The translations under genes were made by a program, and so were the position numbers. The notes beneath the pieces were generated by a model. That model made no database searches. It was given only the letters and a program-made list of their open reading frames with translations, and was not told where the DNA came from. Positions 34,845-43,092 of a stretch of 53,155 nucleotides of DNA are shown here, one piece after another. Source of the stretch: an uncultured Muribaculaceae bacterium (lineage in GTDB: Bacteria > Bacteroidota > Bacteroidia > Bacteroidales > Muribaculaceae). Where the stretch lies: positions 1 through 53,155 of the forward strand of contig CAJTWH010000022.1 of NCBI GenBank assembly GCA_910579995.1, given 5' to 3'. The first letter of the stretch is position 1. Each line of letters begins with the position of its first letter.

Positions 34845-34993
34845 AGCTCGTCTCTTTTTAACATTCGTAAAACTTGTTTTGGCGTGGGCATATCCTTAGG
34901 GCTTAACCCCGCGCAGAGATATACACCCTTGCACTTCCACAATTTCCAATTCCTACTCCAAGCTTTTTCAAGTCTTGTTTTCTTTTTCATCAT
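34841..34993 (-). CDS. 50-aa basic phage protein
   Basis: Starts MMKKKTRLEKAWSRNWKLW and ends with a helix KQVLRMLKRDEL. Very basic, so nucleic-acid binding is possible. It overlaps both neighbours by 4 bp (ATGA upstream and downstream). Two adjacent ATG codons at 34993 and 34990 are both possible starts. Confidence 0.55.
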   Translation of the reverse strand: MMKKKTRLEKAWSRNWKLWKCKGVYLCAGLSPKDMPTPKQVLRMLKRDEL

Positions 34994-35565
34994 TTTACAA
35001 GTTCAAAATCGTAGACGAATACCCATGGGTTGGAGTTCCATGTCCCTTTGCGGGAGATACGGTCTATCAAGGCGGCATAGGCATATTGAGGCAGGATATG
35101 TGGCTCTGACGGTATGTTAGGTACATAGTAGGCCGTCATAAAGTGCGTGTCCTCAGAGCCAACCATGGCTTTGACTATTCCTTCCTTTATGCAATCTTCA
35201 TGGGAAATGTCCTGCAACCGCTCAACCCGCACATTGGTTATGCGGATTTGGTGGGGCATAAGCTCTGCGCGGACGAACATCTTATTAGTCCATCCAGCTC
35301 CATTTGGAAATTGCCGAGGGTCGCACTTATCATTGTAAAAATCATTATAGCTTTGCGCCACGACTACGACTTCGCCAACCTTGTATCGGCTTGTCTTTAT
35401 CAAGTCATGCCAATCACCATTAGAGTCCTCTATCATCGGCGGGTTATCAGTGAGGTCGCAAGCGCAGAGAATATTAGAGGGGATTATTCTCCTTGTCTGC
35501 GTCTTTCTGCCGGACAGCACGGCTTCGGTGAGACCGTGTAGGTCGTTGAACATAATCTTTTTCAT
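34990..35565 (-). CDS. ASCH/PUA-like phage protein
   Basis: 191 aa from ATG at 35565. The N-terminus FNDLHGLTEAVLSGRKTQTR with RRII is the ligand-binding edge of the ASCH fold, a PUA-like domain thought to bind RNA or modified nucleotides. Also RVERLQDISHEDCIKEGI, typical of phage members. The longer in-frame extension to 35724 overlaps the YopX gene and is not used. Confidence 0.7.
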   Translation of the reverse strand: MKKIMFNDLHGLTEAVLSGRKTQTRRIIPSNILCACDLTDNPPMIEDSNGDWHDLIKTSRYKVGEVVVVAQSYNDFYNDKCDPRQFPNGAGWTNKMFVRAELMPHQIRITNVRVERLQDISHEDCIKEGIVKAMVGSEDTHFMTAYYVPNIPSEPHILPQYAYAALIDRISRKGTWNSNPWVFVYDFELVK

Positions 35566-35578
35566 CGTTCTAACTTTT

Positions 35579-35950
35579 TTATTGTTCGTGGATGTTGCCG
35601 ACAACGTCCATTGTACGATTAAAACTGAATATATCTCCAATAGCAGTTGTCCCTTCAAATCTACCATCTCGAGTGTGTTCTGCAAAGCAAAATGCACCTT
35701 TTTCAAAGTTGTAGTAAACCTCAAATATGATAGTTTTTGATTGTGAGCATTTGATTAAGTCTCCCTCATACACTTCCTGGCCATTACGGTCGAGAAGTCC
35801 GGTGAACTGACCGACGGTGGCAGGGTCAACCCAAGGATTTGATTTGGCGTTTACTATTGCACATAAGCCATCCTTATATACTACGAGCGAGCCATAGACC
35901 CAATGTCCGTTGGCAGTTGTCTTGGCGCGAAACTTGATTTGACGTTTCAT
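35579..35950 (-). CDS. YopX-family phage protein
   Basis: 123 aa from ATG at 35950, beginning MKRQIKFRAKTTANGHWVYG. The body has TVGQFTGLLDRNGQEVYEGD, the family signature, and ends MDVVGNIHEQ. YopX proteins are common in phages of Firmicutes and Bacteroidetes; their function is unknown. The ATG overlaps the end of the preceding broken gene. Confidence 0.8.
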   Translation of the reverse strand: MKRQIKFRAKTTANGHWVYGSLVVYKDGLCAIVNAKSNPWVDPATVGQFTGLLDRNGQEVYEGDLIKCSQSKTIIFEVYYNFEKGAFCFAEHTRDGRFEGTTAIGDIFSFNRTMDVVGNIHEQ

Positions 35951-36131
35951 GACTTTTTGATTTTGTCTGTTAATTCTTTGGAGAAGCGGAAATATCCTAA
36001 AAAGGGTGATTGCTTGCAAATTCCTCTCAATCTACCACACATCCAACCAGATGACACTCACTACATTTCGGCGAGGAAATATGTGGCGGTATAATCTCAT
36101 AGACCTTGTCGTCAATTATTATTCCGTTCAT
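35947..36131 (-). pseudogene. Small Cys-rich gene split by a frameshift
   Basis: Frame one starts at ATG 36131 (MNGIIIDDKVYEIIPPHISS, then KCSECHLV) and stops at 36027. The natural continuation is in another frame: GRLRGICKQSPFLGYFRFSK, ending IKKS at a TGA that overlaps the YopX ATG. Together they would form a roughly 60-aa metal-binding protein of the MxxxxIDxKxYE...CxxC type. It is either a one-base indel (natural or sequencing) or programmed shifting. Confidence 0.55.
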
Positions 36132-36169
36132 CGCGATAACTTTTTGGTTTTATGTGACTCTTCTGTTGT

Positions 36170-36200
36170 GCGTGAGCTGTGCTCACGCCGGGGACGAAAT
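36170..36200 (+). repeat. Hairpin-GGACGAAA element, copy 9
   Basis: Perfect stem GCGTGAG/CTCACGC (36170-36188), loop CTGTG, tail CGGGGACGAAAT. Flanking genes are on the minus strand. Confidence 0.75.
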
Positions 36201-36214
36201 TTGCTTTTCCTGTG

Positions 36215-36586
36215 TCACTTTTCGTTGAGTTTGTCGAGGAGTTCTTGGGCTGTGAGGAGGGCAAAGTCTTTGTCGTCGGCGAATGGGAATGACTTGATGA
36301 GGCAGTAGCAGATGGTGTCGATCTTGGTGTAGCGGGAGTTGGGACTGTGGACGTAGACTTTTAGGTTGACGTTGTAGGCGTGGGAGAGCTCGTCTTCCTC
36401 GATTTCATAGAAGCGGTCGTACTTTGATGAGTCGGCGATGTAGTCGAGGCGGTGTCGGAGTTTTTTGTTGTCGTCCTTGAGGGTTGCCAGTCGCTTTGCC
36501 CTGAGGTTGCTGATGTAGAAGCAACGACCGATGAGGAATGCGAGGGCTGCGGTGAGGATGATTGAGGTTGTTGTTATGATTGTCAT
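36215..36586 (-). CDS. Membrane-anchored small phage protein
   Basis: 123 aa with one N-terminal membrane helix (SIILTAALAFLIGRCFYI), a short coiled stretch (LATLKDDNKKLRHRLDYI) and a cytoplasmic domain ending LTAQELLDKLNEK. Could be a superinfection-exclusion protein, but no motif supports a choice. Bounded on both sides by hairpin elements. Confidence 0.6.
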   Translation of the reverse strand: MTIITTTSIILTAALAFLIGRCFYISNLRAKRLATLKDDNKKLRHRLDYIADSSKYDRFYEIEEDELSHAYNVNLKVYVHSPNSRYTKIDTICYCLIKSFPFADDKDFALLTAQELLDKLNEK

Positions 36587-36615
36587 GTTTTTTTCTTTTT
36601 GGTGGTGGATGGTGT

Positions 36616-36646
36616 GCGTGAGCTGCGCTCACGCCGGGGACGAAAA
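36616..36646 (+). repeat. Hairpin-GGACGAAA element, copy 10
   Basis: Perfect stem GCGTGAG/CTCACGC (36616-36634), loop CTGCG, tail CGGGGACGAAAA, then TTTCTTTG. Only 446 bp from copy 9, with a single gene between them. Confidence 0.75.
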
Positions 36647-36654
36647 TTTCTTTG

Positions 36655-36813
36655 CTATTTTTTGTTTTTGATTTTTATTGTGATATCTATTGTGGCGTTG
36701 TCGATTTGGCTGATGTGGGTGAGGGTTTGGGTGATCTTTTGGAGTGTGCCGGGAGTTGTGGCTTCTTTTGTGTCGAGGTCTTTGATCCACCAGATGTTTT
36801 CTTGTTTATCCAT
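36655..36813 (-). CDS. 52-aa hypothetical phage protein
   Basis: ATG at 36813, TAG at 36655. Begins MDKQENIWWIKDLDTKEATT and ends with an Ile/Lys-rich strand (IDITIKIKNKK). It lies 4 bp downstream of the helicase-loader gene, so probably co-translated with it. Function unknown. Confidence 0.6.
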   Translation of the reverse strand: MDKQENIWWIKDLDTKEATTPGTLQKITQTLTHISQIDNATIDITIKIKNKK

Positions 36814-36817
36814 ATTG

Positions 36818-37690
36818 TTACCGGCGGCTTTTGCCTGACATGGGGATTACGTTGTAGGTTTTGAATCGGTCGACGGTTCGTCCGTAGGCGTCTTTTGCCC
36901 CGAAGACTGCTTTGAGGCGGTTGTTGTCGAGGTTTGTAGTGAGGTGGGCGAAGCGTCGGTCGGCGATGGCGGCGTTGCCCCACAGTTCGTTGCGAGCGTG
37001 GAGGAAGTCGTTGACTACGGTTGTGGTGTCGATACCGTAGAAAGGGCGGTTTTCCATGCCGATGTCGTTGAGGCACAGGTGGAGGGGCTTGATCTGGAAG
37101 CCGGTGCTGCCGTCTTCGTTGTAGGTGTAGAGGTCGATGTTGTTGTGGATGGAGAAGTGGTTTACCATCTGAGTGACGGATACGTTGTAGAAGAACCGTG
37201 GGTTGGCTGTGAGGCGGAGGTATTCGGAGAATATCTGCATTATCATAGTCTTGCCGACACCTACGCCGCCTTGGAGCATGATGTTTTTGTGGAGTTTGTA
37301 GCCACGGCCGGGGAACACTTCTTCGGCGAGGGGGCACTCGTTGAAGTAGTAGAGGAGGAAGCGGAGGATGTCGCGGTTGTTGTCGTCGATGTCGAAGCGG
37401 CGGCGCTGTGGGGCGAGGACAATCTCGTTGGCAATGGTGACGAAGAGTTTGCAGTGCGCCTCATAGACGGCGGGGATTGACAGGTCGGGGAATTGCTGCC
37501 GCTGCTGCTCGCATTGTTGCTGTATCTTTGTGACGGTGGGCGAGAGGCGGCGTAACTCGTCGGCGGCGTCGCGCCTGCGTTTCTGCATTGCGAGCAGGAC
37601 GGCGCGGTCCCACTCGATGTCGCCGGTGGGCTTGCAGTCGAACTCGGCAAGCGAGCGGATGAGGCATTGTGGGTAGTCGGAGATTTTCAT
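36818..37690 (-). CDS. DnaC-like AAA+ ATPase, helicase loader
   Basis: 290 aa. Walker A GGVGVGKT near residue 141, a Walker B-like LHLCLNDIG and a later sensor region (FAHLTTNLDNN) fit the DnaC/IstB type of ATPase that loads the replicative helicase. The phage has no visible helicase of the DnaB type in this window, so the partner may be the host DnaB. It follows the DUF6291 gene by 3 bp, a pairing common in Bacteroidetes phages. Confidence 0.8.
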   Translation of the reverse strand: MKISDYPQCLIRSLAEFDCKPTGDIEWDRAVLLAMQKRRRDAADELRRLSPTVTKIQQQCEQQRQQFPDLSIPAVYEAHCKLFVTIANEIVLAPQRRRFDIDDNNRDILRFLLYYFNECPLAEEVFPGRGYKLHKNIMLQGGVGVGKTMIMQIFSEYLRLTANPRFFYNVSVTQMVNHFSIHNNIDLYTYNEDGSTGFQIKPLHLCLNDIGMENRPFYGIDTTTVVNDFLHARNELWGNAAIADRRFAHLTTNLDNNRLKAVFGAKDAYGRTVDRFKTYNVIPMSGKSRR

Positions 37691-37693
37691 TGC

Positions 37694-38287
37694 TTAGGTG
37701 TCTTGGCCTCCGAAACCGCCGTTGAAGCCGTAGTCGGGAGGGATGTTGGTGGGTTGTGGATTGTGGCTGGTGGGTTGTGGTTGGCGGGCTGTTGTTTTGT
37801 CGAGCCAGTAGCGGAGGTGGCTTTTGGCGTCGTCGAGGTTGTCGTGGGGTTTTCCGTTGCGGTTCTTGCGGCAATGCTCGATGAAGCGGGCGAGCATGGC
37901 AGCGAATTGGTCGGGGGTGAGGCTGTAGTCCTTACATACTGAAGCAGCCCATTCGGTATCGGCTTTCATCTGCTCTATTTCCTGCTCGAATGTAAGCGGT
38001 TGCTCTTGGAGGGTTGCCTTTTGATTACGCGGTCGTCCGCCACGCTTGCCAAACTCAGCTCCTTTCTTGCCGTTTTCGGCACGTGCATTGTTGCTGTCGA
38101 TAATGGGTTTCATCAGGGCGAACATTCCTTTTGCGACGGGCTTAAGATCTTCAGGCAAATTTCCATTGAGGCCATACTCCATTATGGCGTTGTAAATTTC
38201 GAGCTGAATATCCTTAGGCAGTCCGCAGATTGCCTCGTAGAAACTCCGGTAGAATAAAATTGATTCACGTTTCATATCCTTACTCAT
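37694..38287 (-). CDS. DUF6291-type replication protein
   Basis: 197 aa. The N-terminus RESILFYRSFYEAICGLP, then IYNAIMEYGLNG, matches the DUF6291 pattern; a basic linker GKRGGRPRNQ follows; a second helical domain (FIEHCRKNRNGKPHDN, then AKSHLRYWLD) resembles primosome-type proteins. It is probably the initiator or primosome partner of the downstream helicase loader, by order and family context. Confidence 0.7.
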   Translation of the reverse strand: MSKDMKRESILFYRSFYEAICGLPKDIQLEIYNAIMEYGLNGNLPEDLKPVAKGMFALMKPIIDSNNARAENGKKGAEFGKRGGRPRNQKATLQEQPLTFEQEIEQMKADTEWAASVCKDYSLTPDQFAAMLARFIEHCRKNRNGKPHDNLDDAKSHLRYWLDKTTARQPQPTSHNPQPTNIPPDYGFNGGFGGQDT

Positions 38288-38356
38288 ATTAAGGTTGATA
38301 TCTTTGCGCCCCGGTTGTCACACATAGTACTTCCGACCCGCGCAATGATCATCAGG

Positions 38357-38719
38357 TTAAACTTCTTTTATGCGTATGCCGTGGATGAAGAGCATTAGCT
38401 TGCGCTTGATGATGTATTCTTTCGTGCGTACGCCTTTGGTATCCTCGACAACGGTCTGCCCGGTTGCGACATCGGTATAGACAAAGTCGGCGATATAGGA
38501 GCAAGAGCGCTCTCCCTGTTGGGCGGGGATGAGCTCGAAGCGCACTTGCTCGCGCAGTCCGGAGATAAGGCCTGCGCGCTGCATGAGCTGCAGTTCGCAA
38601 GCGCGGCGGTGCTCTTTGGTGGAGTCATATCCACCGGAGCGGCGTGCGCCGTACTTGTTGGGCTTTGACTTTGCAGCGAGCATGGCCTTGAGCTGAGCTT
38701 TAGTTATTGCCGGGGGCAT
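38357..38719 (-). CDS. DUF1064 endonuclease-like protein
   Basis: 120 aa. The PD-(D/E)XK-like pattern is visible as YIADFVYTD followed by VVEDTKGVRTKEYIIKRKL. DUF1064 proteins occur in phage replication modules and are suspected resolvase-like nucleases. It overlaps the upstream gene by 20 bp. The following 69 bp to the next gene contain no other ORF. Confidence 0.8.
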   Translation of the reverse strand: MPPAITKAQLKAMLAAKSKPNKYGARRSGGYDSTKEHRRACELQLMQRAGLISGLREQVRFELIPAQQGERSCSYIADFVYTDVATGQTVVEDTKGVRTKEYIIKRKLMLFIHGIRIKEV

Positions 38720-39137
38720 AGGGATAGACGTCGATGTATTTTGTTTCGGCGATGGACTCTATCTCGAAGTCGGCGAGGGTGCCGCGCATGCCGTCGTTGA
38801 AGTTTTCGATTGCGTTGGGGAAGTCGATAGCCTCAACGATGATGTAGGAGGCTGTGCGTTTTTCGGCAGCAGTGCGCTCATCAATGGTGATGAAGTTGAC
38901 TTTGACGCGGTAGTAGCGGTCGCCTTTGCCGTCGGTGAACACTTCTGCGACTTTTGTTTTCGCGGTTGATGTTATGTTGAGGTCGCCTGAGACAAAGGGG
39001 CGCAGCTCGTCGACGACGCGCGCTTCGGCCTCGCTGCAACTGAGTGCGTCGACGAGATATGGTTCGTTCACTTTCTTTGTCACGCCGTTTTCCATGAGGC
39101 GGTCGTAGCGTGCTTTTACTTCAATCCAGTTTGCCAT
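38700..39137 (-). CDS. DUF4494 phage protein
   Basis: 145 aa: MANWIEVKARYDRLMENG, then EPYLVDALSCSEAEARV and VEAIDFPNAIENF, all characteristic of DUF4494, a family nearly confined to Bacteroidetes and their phages. Function unknown. Overlaps HU upstream by 17 bp and DUF1064 downstream by 20 bp. Confidence 0.82.
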   Translation of the reverse strand: MANWIEVKARYDRLMENGVTKKVNEPYLVDALSCSEAEARVVDELRPFVSGDLNITSTAKTKVAEVFTDGKGDRYYRVKVNFITIDERTAAEKRTASYIIVEAIDFPNAIENFNDGMRGTLADFEIESIAETKYIDVYPYAPGNN

Positions 39138-39408
39138 GATTAAGTCTGTTTTTAAGTTCTTCGGATGGTGTGAATTTTACGCGGCGAGAGGCAGGGAGCA
39201 GCTCCTGTCGGCCGGTGTTGATGTTGTTCCATGTGCGGGGCGGAACATCAACAACCTTGATAGAGGCGAATCCGCGGATGGCGATAGTGTCGCCTGCGGC
39301 GATGGCGTCGGACAGCGCCTTGATGGTGCCTTCTACGGCTTTGATTGCCGAGGAGCGCGGGAGCTTTGCGTCGTGGACGAGGGCTTCAATGAGGTCTTGT
39401 TTTGTCAT
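39121..39408 (-). CDS. HU/IHF-family DNA-binding protein
   Basis: 95 aa with the family layout: helical N-terminus (TKQDLIEALVHDAKLPRS), then the beta arm with GDTIAIRGFASIKVV, RTWNNINTGRQ and RRVKFTPSEELK. It bends and compacts DNA and could assist phage replication or recombination. It is unusual only in carrying WNN in place of the common RNPKTG start of the arm. Confidence 0.88.
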   Translation of the reverse strand: MTKQDLIEALVHDAKLPRSSAIKAVEGTIKALSDAIAAGDTIAIRGFASIKVVDVPPRTWNNINTGRQELLPASRRVKFTPSEELKNRLNHGKLD

Positions 39409-39632
39409 AATCGGGATAATTTGGATTTGAGTTTGCGTGATAGTTGAATTATCATGTGAGCGCGGCAGCGTGCTTTACCAGCACCGAAGCGTGGCAGGAG
39501 CTGACAGAGGCGGAAGAGAGAGCTCCGGTGCCCATCGACAATCACCGACTGCCGAGCGAGAGCGTCGTAGAGCTTGGCAGCCTCGTCGAGGTATGCGATG
39601 GCTCTTTCGATGTCAGACTTCGCTATCTCCAT
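39405..39632 (-). CDS. 75-aa hypothetical phage protein
   Basis: ATG at 39632 (MEIAKSDIERAIAYLDEAAK). Arg/Leu-rich helices follow, ending KLKSKLSRL. It overlaps the SNF2 gene end by 20 bp and the HU start by 4 bp. A longer frame reading (from 39716) is a shadow of the helicase. Function not recognised. Confidence 0.6.
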   Translation of the reverse strand: MEIAKSDIERAIAYLDEAAKLYDALARQSVIVDGHRSSLFRLCQLLPRFGAGKARCRAHMIIQLSRKLKSKLSRL

Positions 39633-41076
39633 TTTGCAGGAAGAGGTTAGAGAGTTGGTCGAAATACATTTGGTCGGTGGGGATATCATCGTCGGCGGCC
39701 ATGATCTGATTTGCAATCGAGCGTTTGCTGTAGATGATGTTGTAAAGGACTGAGTCGATGGTATTCTTACCGATGAGGTAGTAGCATGTGACGTTGTCTT
39801 TCTGTCCGATACGGTGGGCGCGGTCTTCGCATTGGCAGCAGTCGGCGTAGGTCCAAGGGAATTCGATGAATGCGACGTTGGATGAGGCTGTGAGAGTGAG
39901 TCCTACGCCTGCGGCCTTGATTGAGCAGATGATTAGCTTGGCCTCGCCACGTTGGAAAGCGTCGACGGCGGCTTGCTTTGCGGCCATGGAGTCGCGTCCG
40001 GTGACCTGCACGGCGTCGGGAAAGGCTTGCCGGAGTCGGTCGACAATCTCGTGGAGGGAGCAGAATACGATGAGTGGCTTGTCGTTGGCAAGGAATGTCT
40101 TGATGAAGTCAATAGCCTGATATACCTTTCCTTTTGCCGAGAGTGAGCGCAGGGTCATGAACTTGACGAGAGCTTCCATACGCATTTTGCGTCGGATGTC
40201 GGCTTCGGTGCACTCGGCGTATTCTCGCAGGTATTCGGCGAGGTCGGCGGCTGCGAGGTCGTACTCGGTGCGGTCGGCGATATCGACGTAGAGGTCTACG
40301 CGGGTCTTGTCGGGGAGCTGTGTGAGCACCTTTGCTTTCTCGCGGCGAATGAGGCAGCGCGAGTAGAGCTCTTGGGAGAGGCGGTCGAGGTTGCGCGGAG
40401 TGTCGTCTTTGTCGCGGTTGCGGAAGTCTTTGCCGAGGTCTCCGCCGCCATAGTCGGCGAGGAATTTCGAGCGTCCGCCGAACTCCTGCAGCCTGCCCAT
40501 GATGGAGAGCTGCGCGATGAGATCGGCAGGACGGTTGACGACAGGTGTGCCGGAGAGCAGCATGATGTAAGGTTTGCCGGTGGCTATGCCTTTGGTGAAG
40601 ATAGTCTGCTGGGCGGAGGGATCCTTGACTCTGTGGCTTTCGTCTATCACTATGCTTTTGAAGATGTTGATTTCGGGGCGGAATACAACGTCTTTGAGGC
40701 GGAAAGAGGCACGGCTGCCGCGGATATCCCACACGAAGAATTTGCGCAGGCTCTCGTAGTTGACGATTGCGACTTGGAACATGCCCATCCGTAGGAGATA
40801 TGGCCATGTGGTGAGGACTGAGTTATCGAGGACGAGGGCTTTTGCGTCGGTGAATTTCTCGAACTCGCGCTGCCAATTGATCTTGAGCGATGAGGGGCAG
40901 ACGACAAGGCAGGGGTACGCACCGGCACAGTCGGCCACGCCGATACTCTGCAGGGTCTTGCCGAGGCCGGGCTCGTCACCGATGATGAAGCGGCGCTTCT
41001 CGAGGCCGAAGAGTATGCCCTCGCGCTGGTAGTCGTAGGGTTCTACTTTGAGATTATGTTGGAGGATTGTTGTCAT
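39613..41076 (-). CDS. SNF2-family helicase
   Basis: 487 aa from ATG at 41076. All landmarks of the family are present: DEPGLGKT (motif I), DESHRVKD (II), LSGTPVVNRP (III), ICSIKAAGVGLTLTAS (V) and EDRAHRIGQKD (VI). Compact SMARCAL1-like phage versions remodel or anneal DNA during replication and recombination. The start overlaps the exonuclease stop by 4 bp; an in-frame extension to 41409 is only a shadow of that gene. Confidence 0.9.
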   Translation of the reverse strand: MTTILQHNLKVEPYDYQREGILFGLEKRRFIIGDEPGLGKTLQSIGVADCAGAYPCLVVCPSSLKINWQREFEKFTDAKALVLDNSVLTTWPYLLRMGMFQVAIVNYESLRKFFVWDIRGSRASFRLKDVVFRPEINIFKSIVIDESHRVKDPSAQQTIFTKGIATGKPYIMLLSGTPVVNRPADLIAQLSIMGRLQEFGGRSKFLADYGGGDLGKDFRNRDKDDTPRNLDRLSQELYSRCLIRREKAKVLTQLPDKTRVDLYVDIADRTEYDLAAADLAEYLREYAECTEADIRRKMRMEALVKFMTLRSLSAKGKVYQAIDFIKTFLANDKPLIVFCSLHEIVDRLRQAFPDAVQVTGRDSMAAKQAAVDAFQRGEAKLIICSIKAAGVGLTLTASSNVAFIEFPWTYADCCQCEDRAHRIGQKDNVTCYYLIGKNTIDSVLYNIIYSKRSIANQIMAADDDIPTDQMYFDQLSNLFLQNGDSEV

Positions 41077-41732
41077 AAGCTCAGGCACCAGTATTGGAAG
41101 GCGAGTTCCTCGTACTTTTCGCGTCCGCGATTGTAGATGGCGTCGCCACGGTTGATGAATAGTTTGAAGATGTTGCAGTTCTTTTTGCTGATGGCATATA
41201 TGAAATCGCGGTCGGAGCGTGCGATGTCCATATACCATGCTCGGCTGCGGTCCCAATCGAATACTTCGACGGCTTCCTCGAACTCGCGTTGAGTGGCGGC
41301 GGAGCAGGTCTTGAGGTCGCCGCCGAAGTGTGCGATATCGAGCCACCAATCCCACTTGCAGCGCGTGGGGAGCGTGAACGAGAGACCGCCGTAGTCGAAG
41401 CGCTGACACTCGTTTACCATGAAGCGTTGGGTCGCGGCCTGAGCGAGGACGTTGCGCAGGAAAGGGTCGCGCCGCGCTTCGGTGCGCAGGGCGCGGTACA
41501 TCTCGCGTGCGTGGCGGAACTCGTCGTCGGTATACTGCACGTCGTCGACGGTGAGTCGGTAGTAGTTGACGCGGTCGGGCTCGGTGATGATGGCGTCGAC
41601 GAGAGAGCCGAAGCGGAATGCCTGCTCCCGGTCGCCGAATTGCAACCGGGGGTGTAGCAGCTCTTTCAACGCTGTAAGGTCGGAGTTGGAGACCTCACGT
41701 CTTTGGTAATATGTATCGAGTGGGGCGTTCAT
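41073..41732 (-). CDS. PD-(D/E)XK exonuclease, RecT partner
   Basis: 219 aa. Begins YYQRREVSNSDLTALKELL, with FRFGSLVDAIITEP and the catalytic DIAHFGGDLKT, as in phage exonucleases of the RecE/Cas4-like group. Together with the RecT gene two positions upstream it should form a two-part recombination system in which the exonuclease resects ends and RecT anneals. Confidence 0.78.
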   Translation of the reverse strand: MNAPLDTYYQRREVSNSDLTALKELLHPRLQFGDREQAFRFGSLVDAIITEPDRVNYYRLTVDDVQYTDDEFRHAREMYRALRTEARRDPFLRNVLAQAATQRFMVNECQRFDYGGLSFTLPTRCKWDWWLDIAHFGGDLKTCSAATQREFEEAVEVFDWDRSRAWYMDIARSDRDFIYAISKKNCNIFKLFINRGDAIYNRGREKYEELAFQYWCLSL

Positions 41733-41735
41733 CGG

Positions 41736-43088
41736 TTATTTTGCCTTTACTTCGTCTTGATAGGTGATGTTGTCGTCGACAAGGAGGATGGGGTTGTCTT
41801 TGTCGTTTGCGGCTTTGTCGCAGAAAGTGAGCATGCGTTTGAATATCTTGCCGAGCTCTTCTACCGAGAGGTTCTGCCCCTCGTGGCTCCACCAAAAGCC
41901 GACGATCTGCAGGAAAGCCTCGGGGGCGAGGGGCACGAGGCGTTTGCGGACGGCGGTCTTGGGTTGGTATTCGGCGGTCTGCGCCTGCGCGACGCCGAAG
42001 AGGCTGTCCATCTCGACCTTGCGGGCGGCAAGTTCGGTCTGTGCTTTTTGTGCTGCCTCACGGTCGCGGCGCTCACGGTCGCGGCGGAAAGATTCGGTGA
42101 GCTCGCGTGTCTCCATCTCGGCCTTGATACGTGCGGCCTCGTCGGCGGAGGCAGAGGCGATACGGCGCAGCTCGGCGAGCTTTGAGGGCAGGCGGTCGAG
42201 GATGTCGTCGCGGTTTGTCTCGATCTCGAACTGATATTGCTCTTTGAACTGAGGTGCGAGTGCTGCGCACACTTCCTCGCGTATCTGCCGTGCGAGTTCG
42301 GCGGTGAGCTCTACCGGGAGTCTGACGCCTGACTGGACGGTGGCGAGCCACAGGACGGCGTCAATCTCGGGCGATACGGCGTTGATTGAGGCTGTGACGG
42401 TGTCGGCGTTTTCGAGGGTGACTGAGGCGTCGAGCTGCATGAGGGTGTTTATCTGCCGGGCGATGTAGGCGTTGAACTGCCGGCGGAAGTCTTCGTCGAG
42501 CTCTGCGCGGTAGCGTGTGGCAGCGATGTCGGCGGCGTGACGGCGGGCTTCTTCGAGCCGCTTAGCCTCGGCCTCGGCACGTTTTTGGGCTGCGAACCTG
42601 TCGCGGTGCTGCTGTAGCCGTCCGGGGATTGAGGCGGCCTTTGTGGGGTCGACGTCGGCCTCGAGGGTGGTGAAGACTGTGCGTATCTGGTCGAAGAGTT
42701 TGGTGAGGGGCGAGCGTCGGTCGTTCATCTTGGCGAGTGTGGCCTTGGCTTTTTTGATGTATGAGGCGAGCTCTTGGTCGAGTTCGTCGTTGATACCTTC
42801 GCGGCTGATACGGTCGAGGAGTTGTTGGCCGACGTAAATGCAGCGGTCGTGTGAGAGGGTGTTCTCTTCAAATGCAGTGGGGCCGAGTGCGGCGATCTGC
42901 CGCATGTTGTCGGGCTGCATGATGGTGAGCGATGTCGATTTTGAGTCGGGAGTCATGATTGAAGTGTCGGTTTTGGGTTGGCAGGGTTTTGATTTACAAT
43001 GATGGGTATATCGCCCCAATGCCATGCAGAAACTACCGTTGAGGCAGTTGCGCATGTGGGGGCAGTGTGTGCATGGATGGGGCGGCAT
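41736..43088 (-). CDS. Coiled-coil protein with Cys-rich N-terminus
   Basis: 450 aa. The first 37 residues carry a metal-type pattern CTHCPHMRNCLNGSFC with a later HHCKSKPC, then a linker and a second possible ATG at 42956. The rest is long coiled coil (EEARRHAADIAATRYRAELD, FRRDRERRDREAAQKAQ) with an alpha/beta C-terminus (LVPLAPEAFLQIVGFWWS). Lying between exonuclease and RecT, it is probably a recombination accessory factor. The Cys-rich head resembles small stand-alone phage proteins, suggesting a fusion. Confidence 0.65.
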   Translation of the reverse strand: MPPHPCTHCPHMRNCLNGSFCMALGRYTHHCKSKPCQPKTDTSIMTPDSKSTSLTIMQPDNMRQIAALGPTAFEENTLSHDRCIYVGQQLLDRISREGINDELDQELASYIKKAKATLAKMNDRRSPLTKLFDQIRTVFTTLEADVDPTKAASIPGRLQQHRDRFAAQKRAEAEAKRLEEARRHAADIAATRYRAELDEDFRRQFNAYIARQINTLMQLDASVTLENADTVTASINAVSPEIDAVLWLATVQSGVRLPVELTAELARQIREEVCAALAPQFKEQYQFEIETNRDDILDRLPSKLAELRRIASASADEAARIKAEMETRELTESFRRDRERRDREAAQKAQTELAARKVEMDSLFGVAQAQTAEYQPKTAVRKRLVPLAPEAFLQIVGFWWSHEGQNLSVEELGKIFKRMLTFCDKAANDKDNPILLVDDNITYQDEVKAK

Positions 43089-43092
43089 ACTT

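Noticed and set aside
38298..38306. TATCTTTGC on the plus strand between two minus-strand genes as a promoter.
   Set aside because: No plus-strand gene follows; it may be chance or antisense, with nothing to support either.
41077..41409. An N-terminal extension of the SNF2 helicase reading frame.
   Set aside because: It is Arg/His-rich shadow sequence of the exonuclease gene; the ATG at 41076 starts the helicase domain normally.
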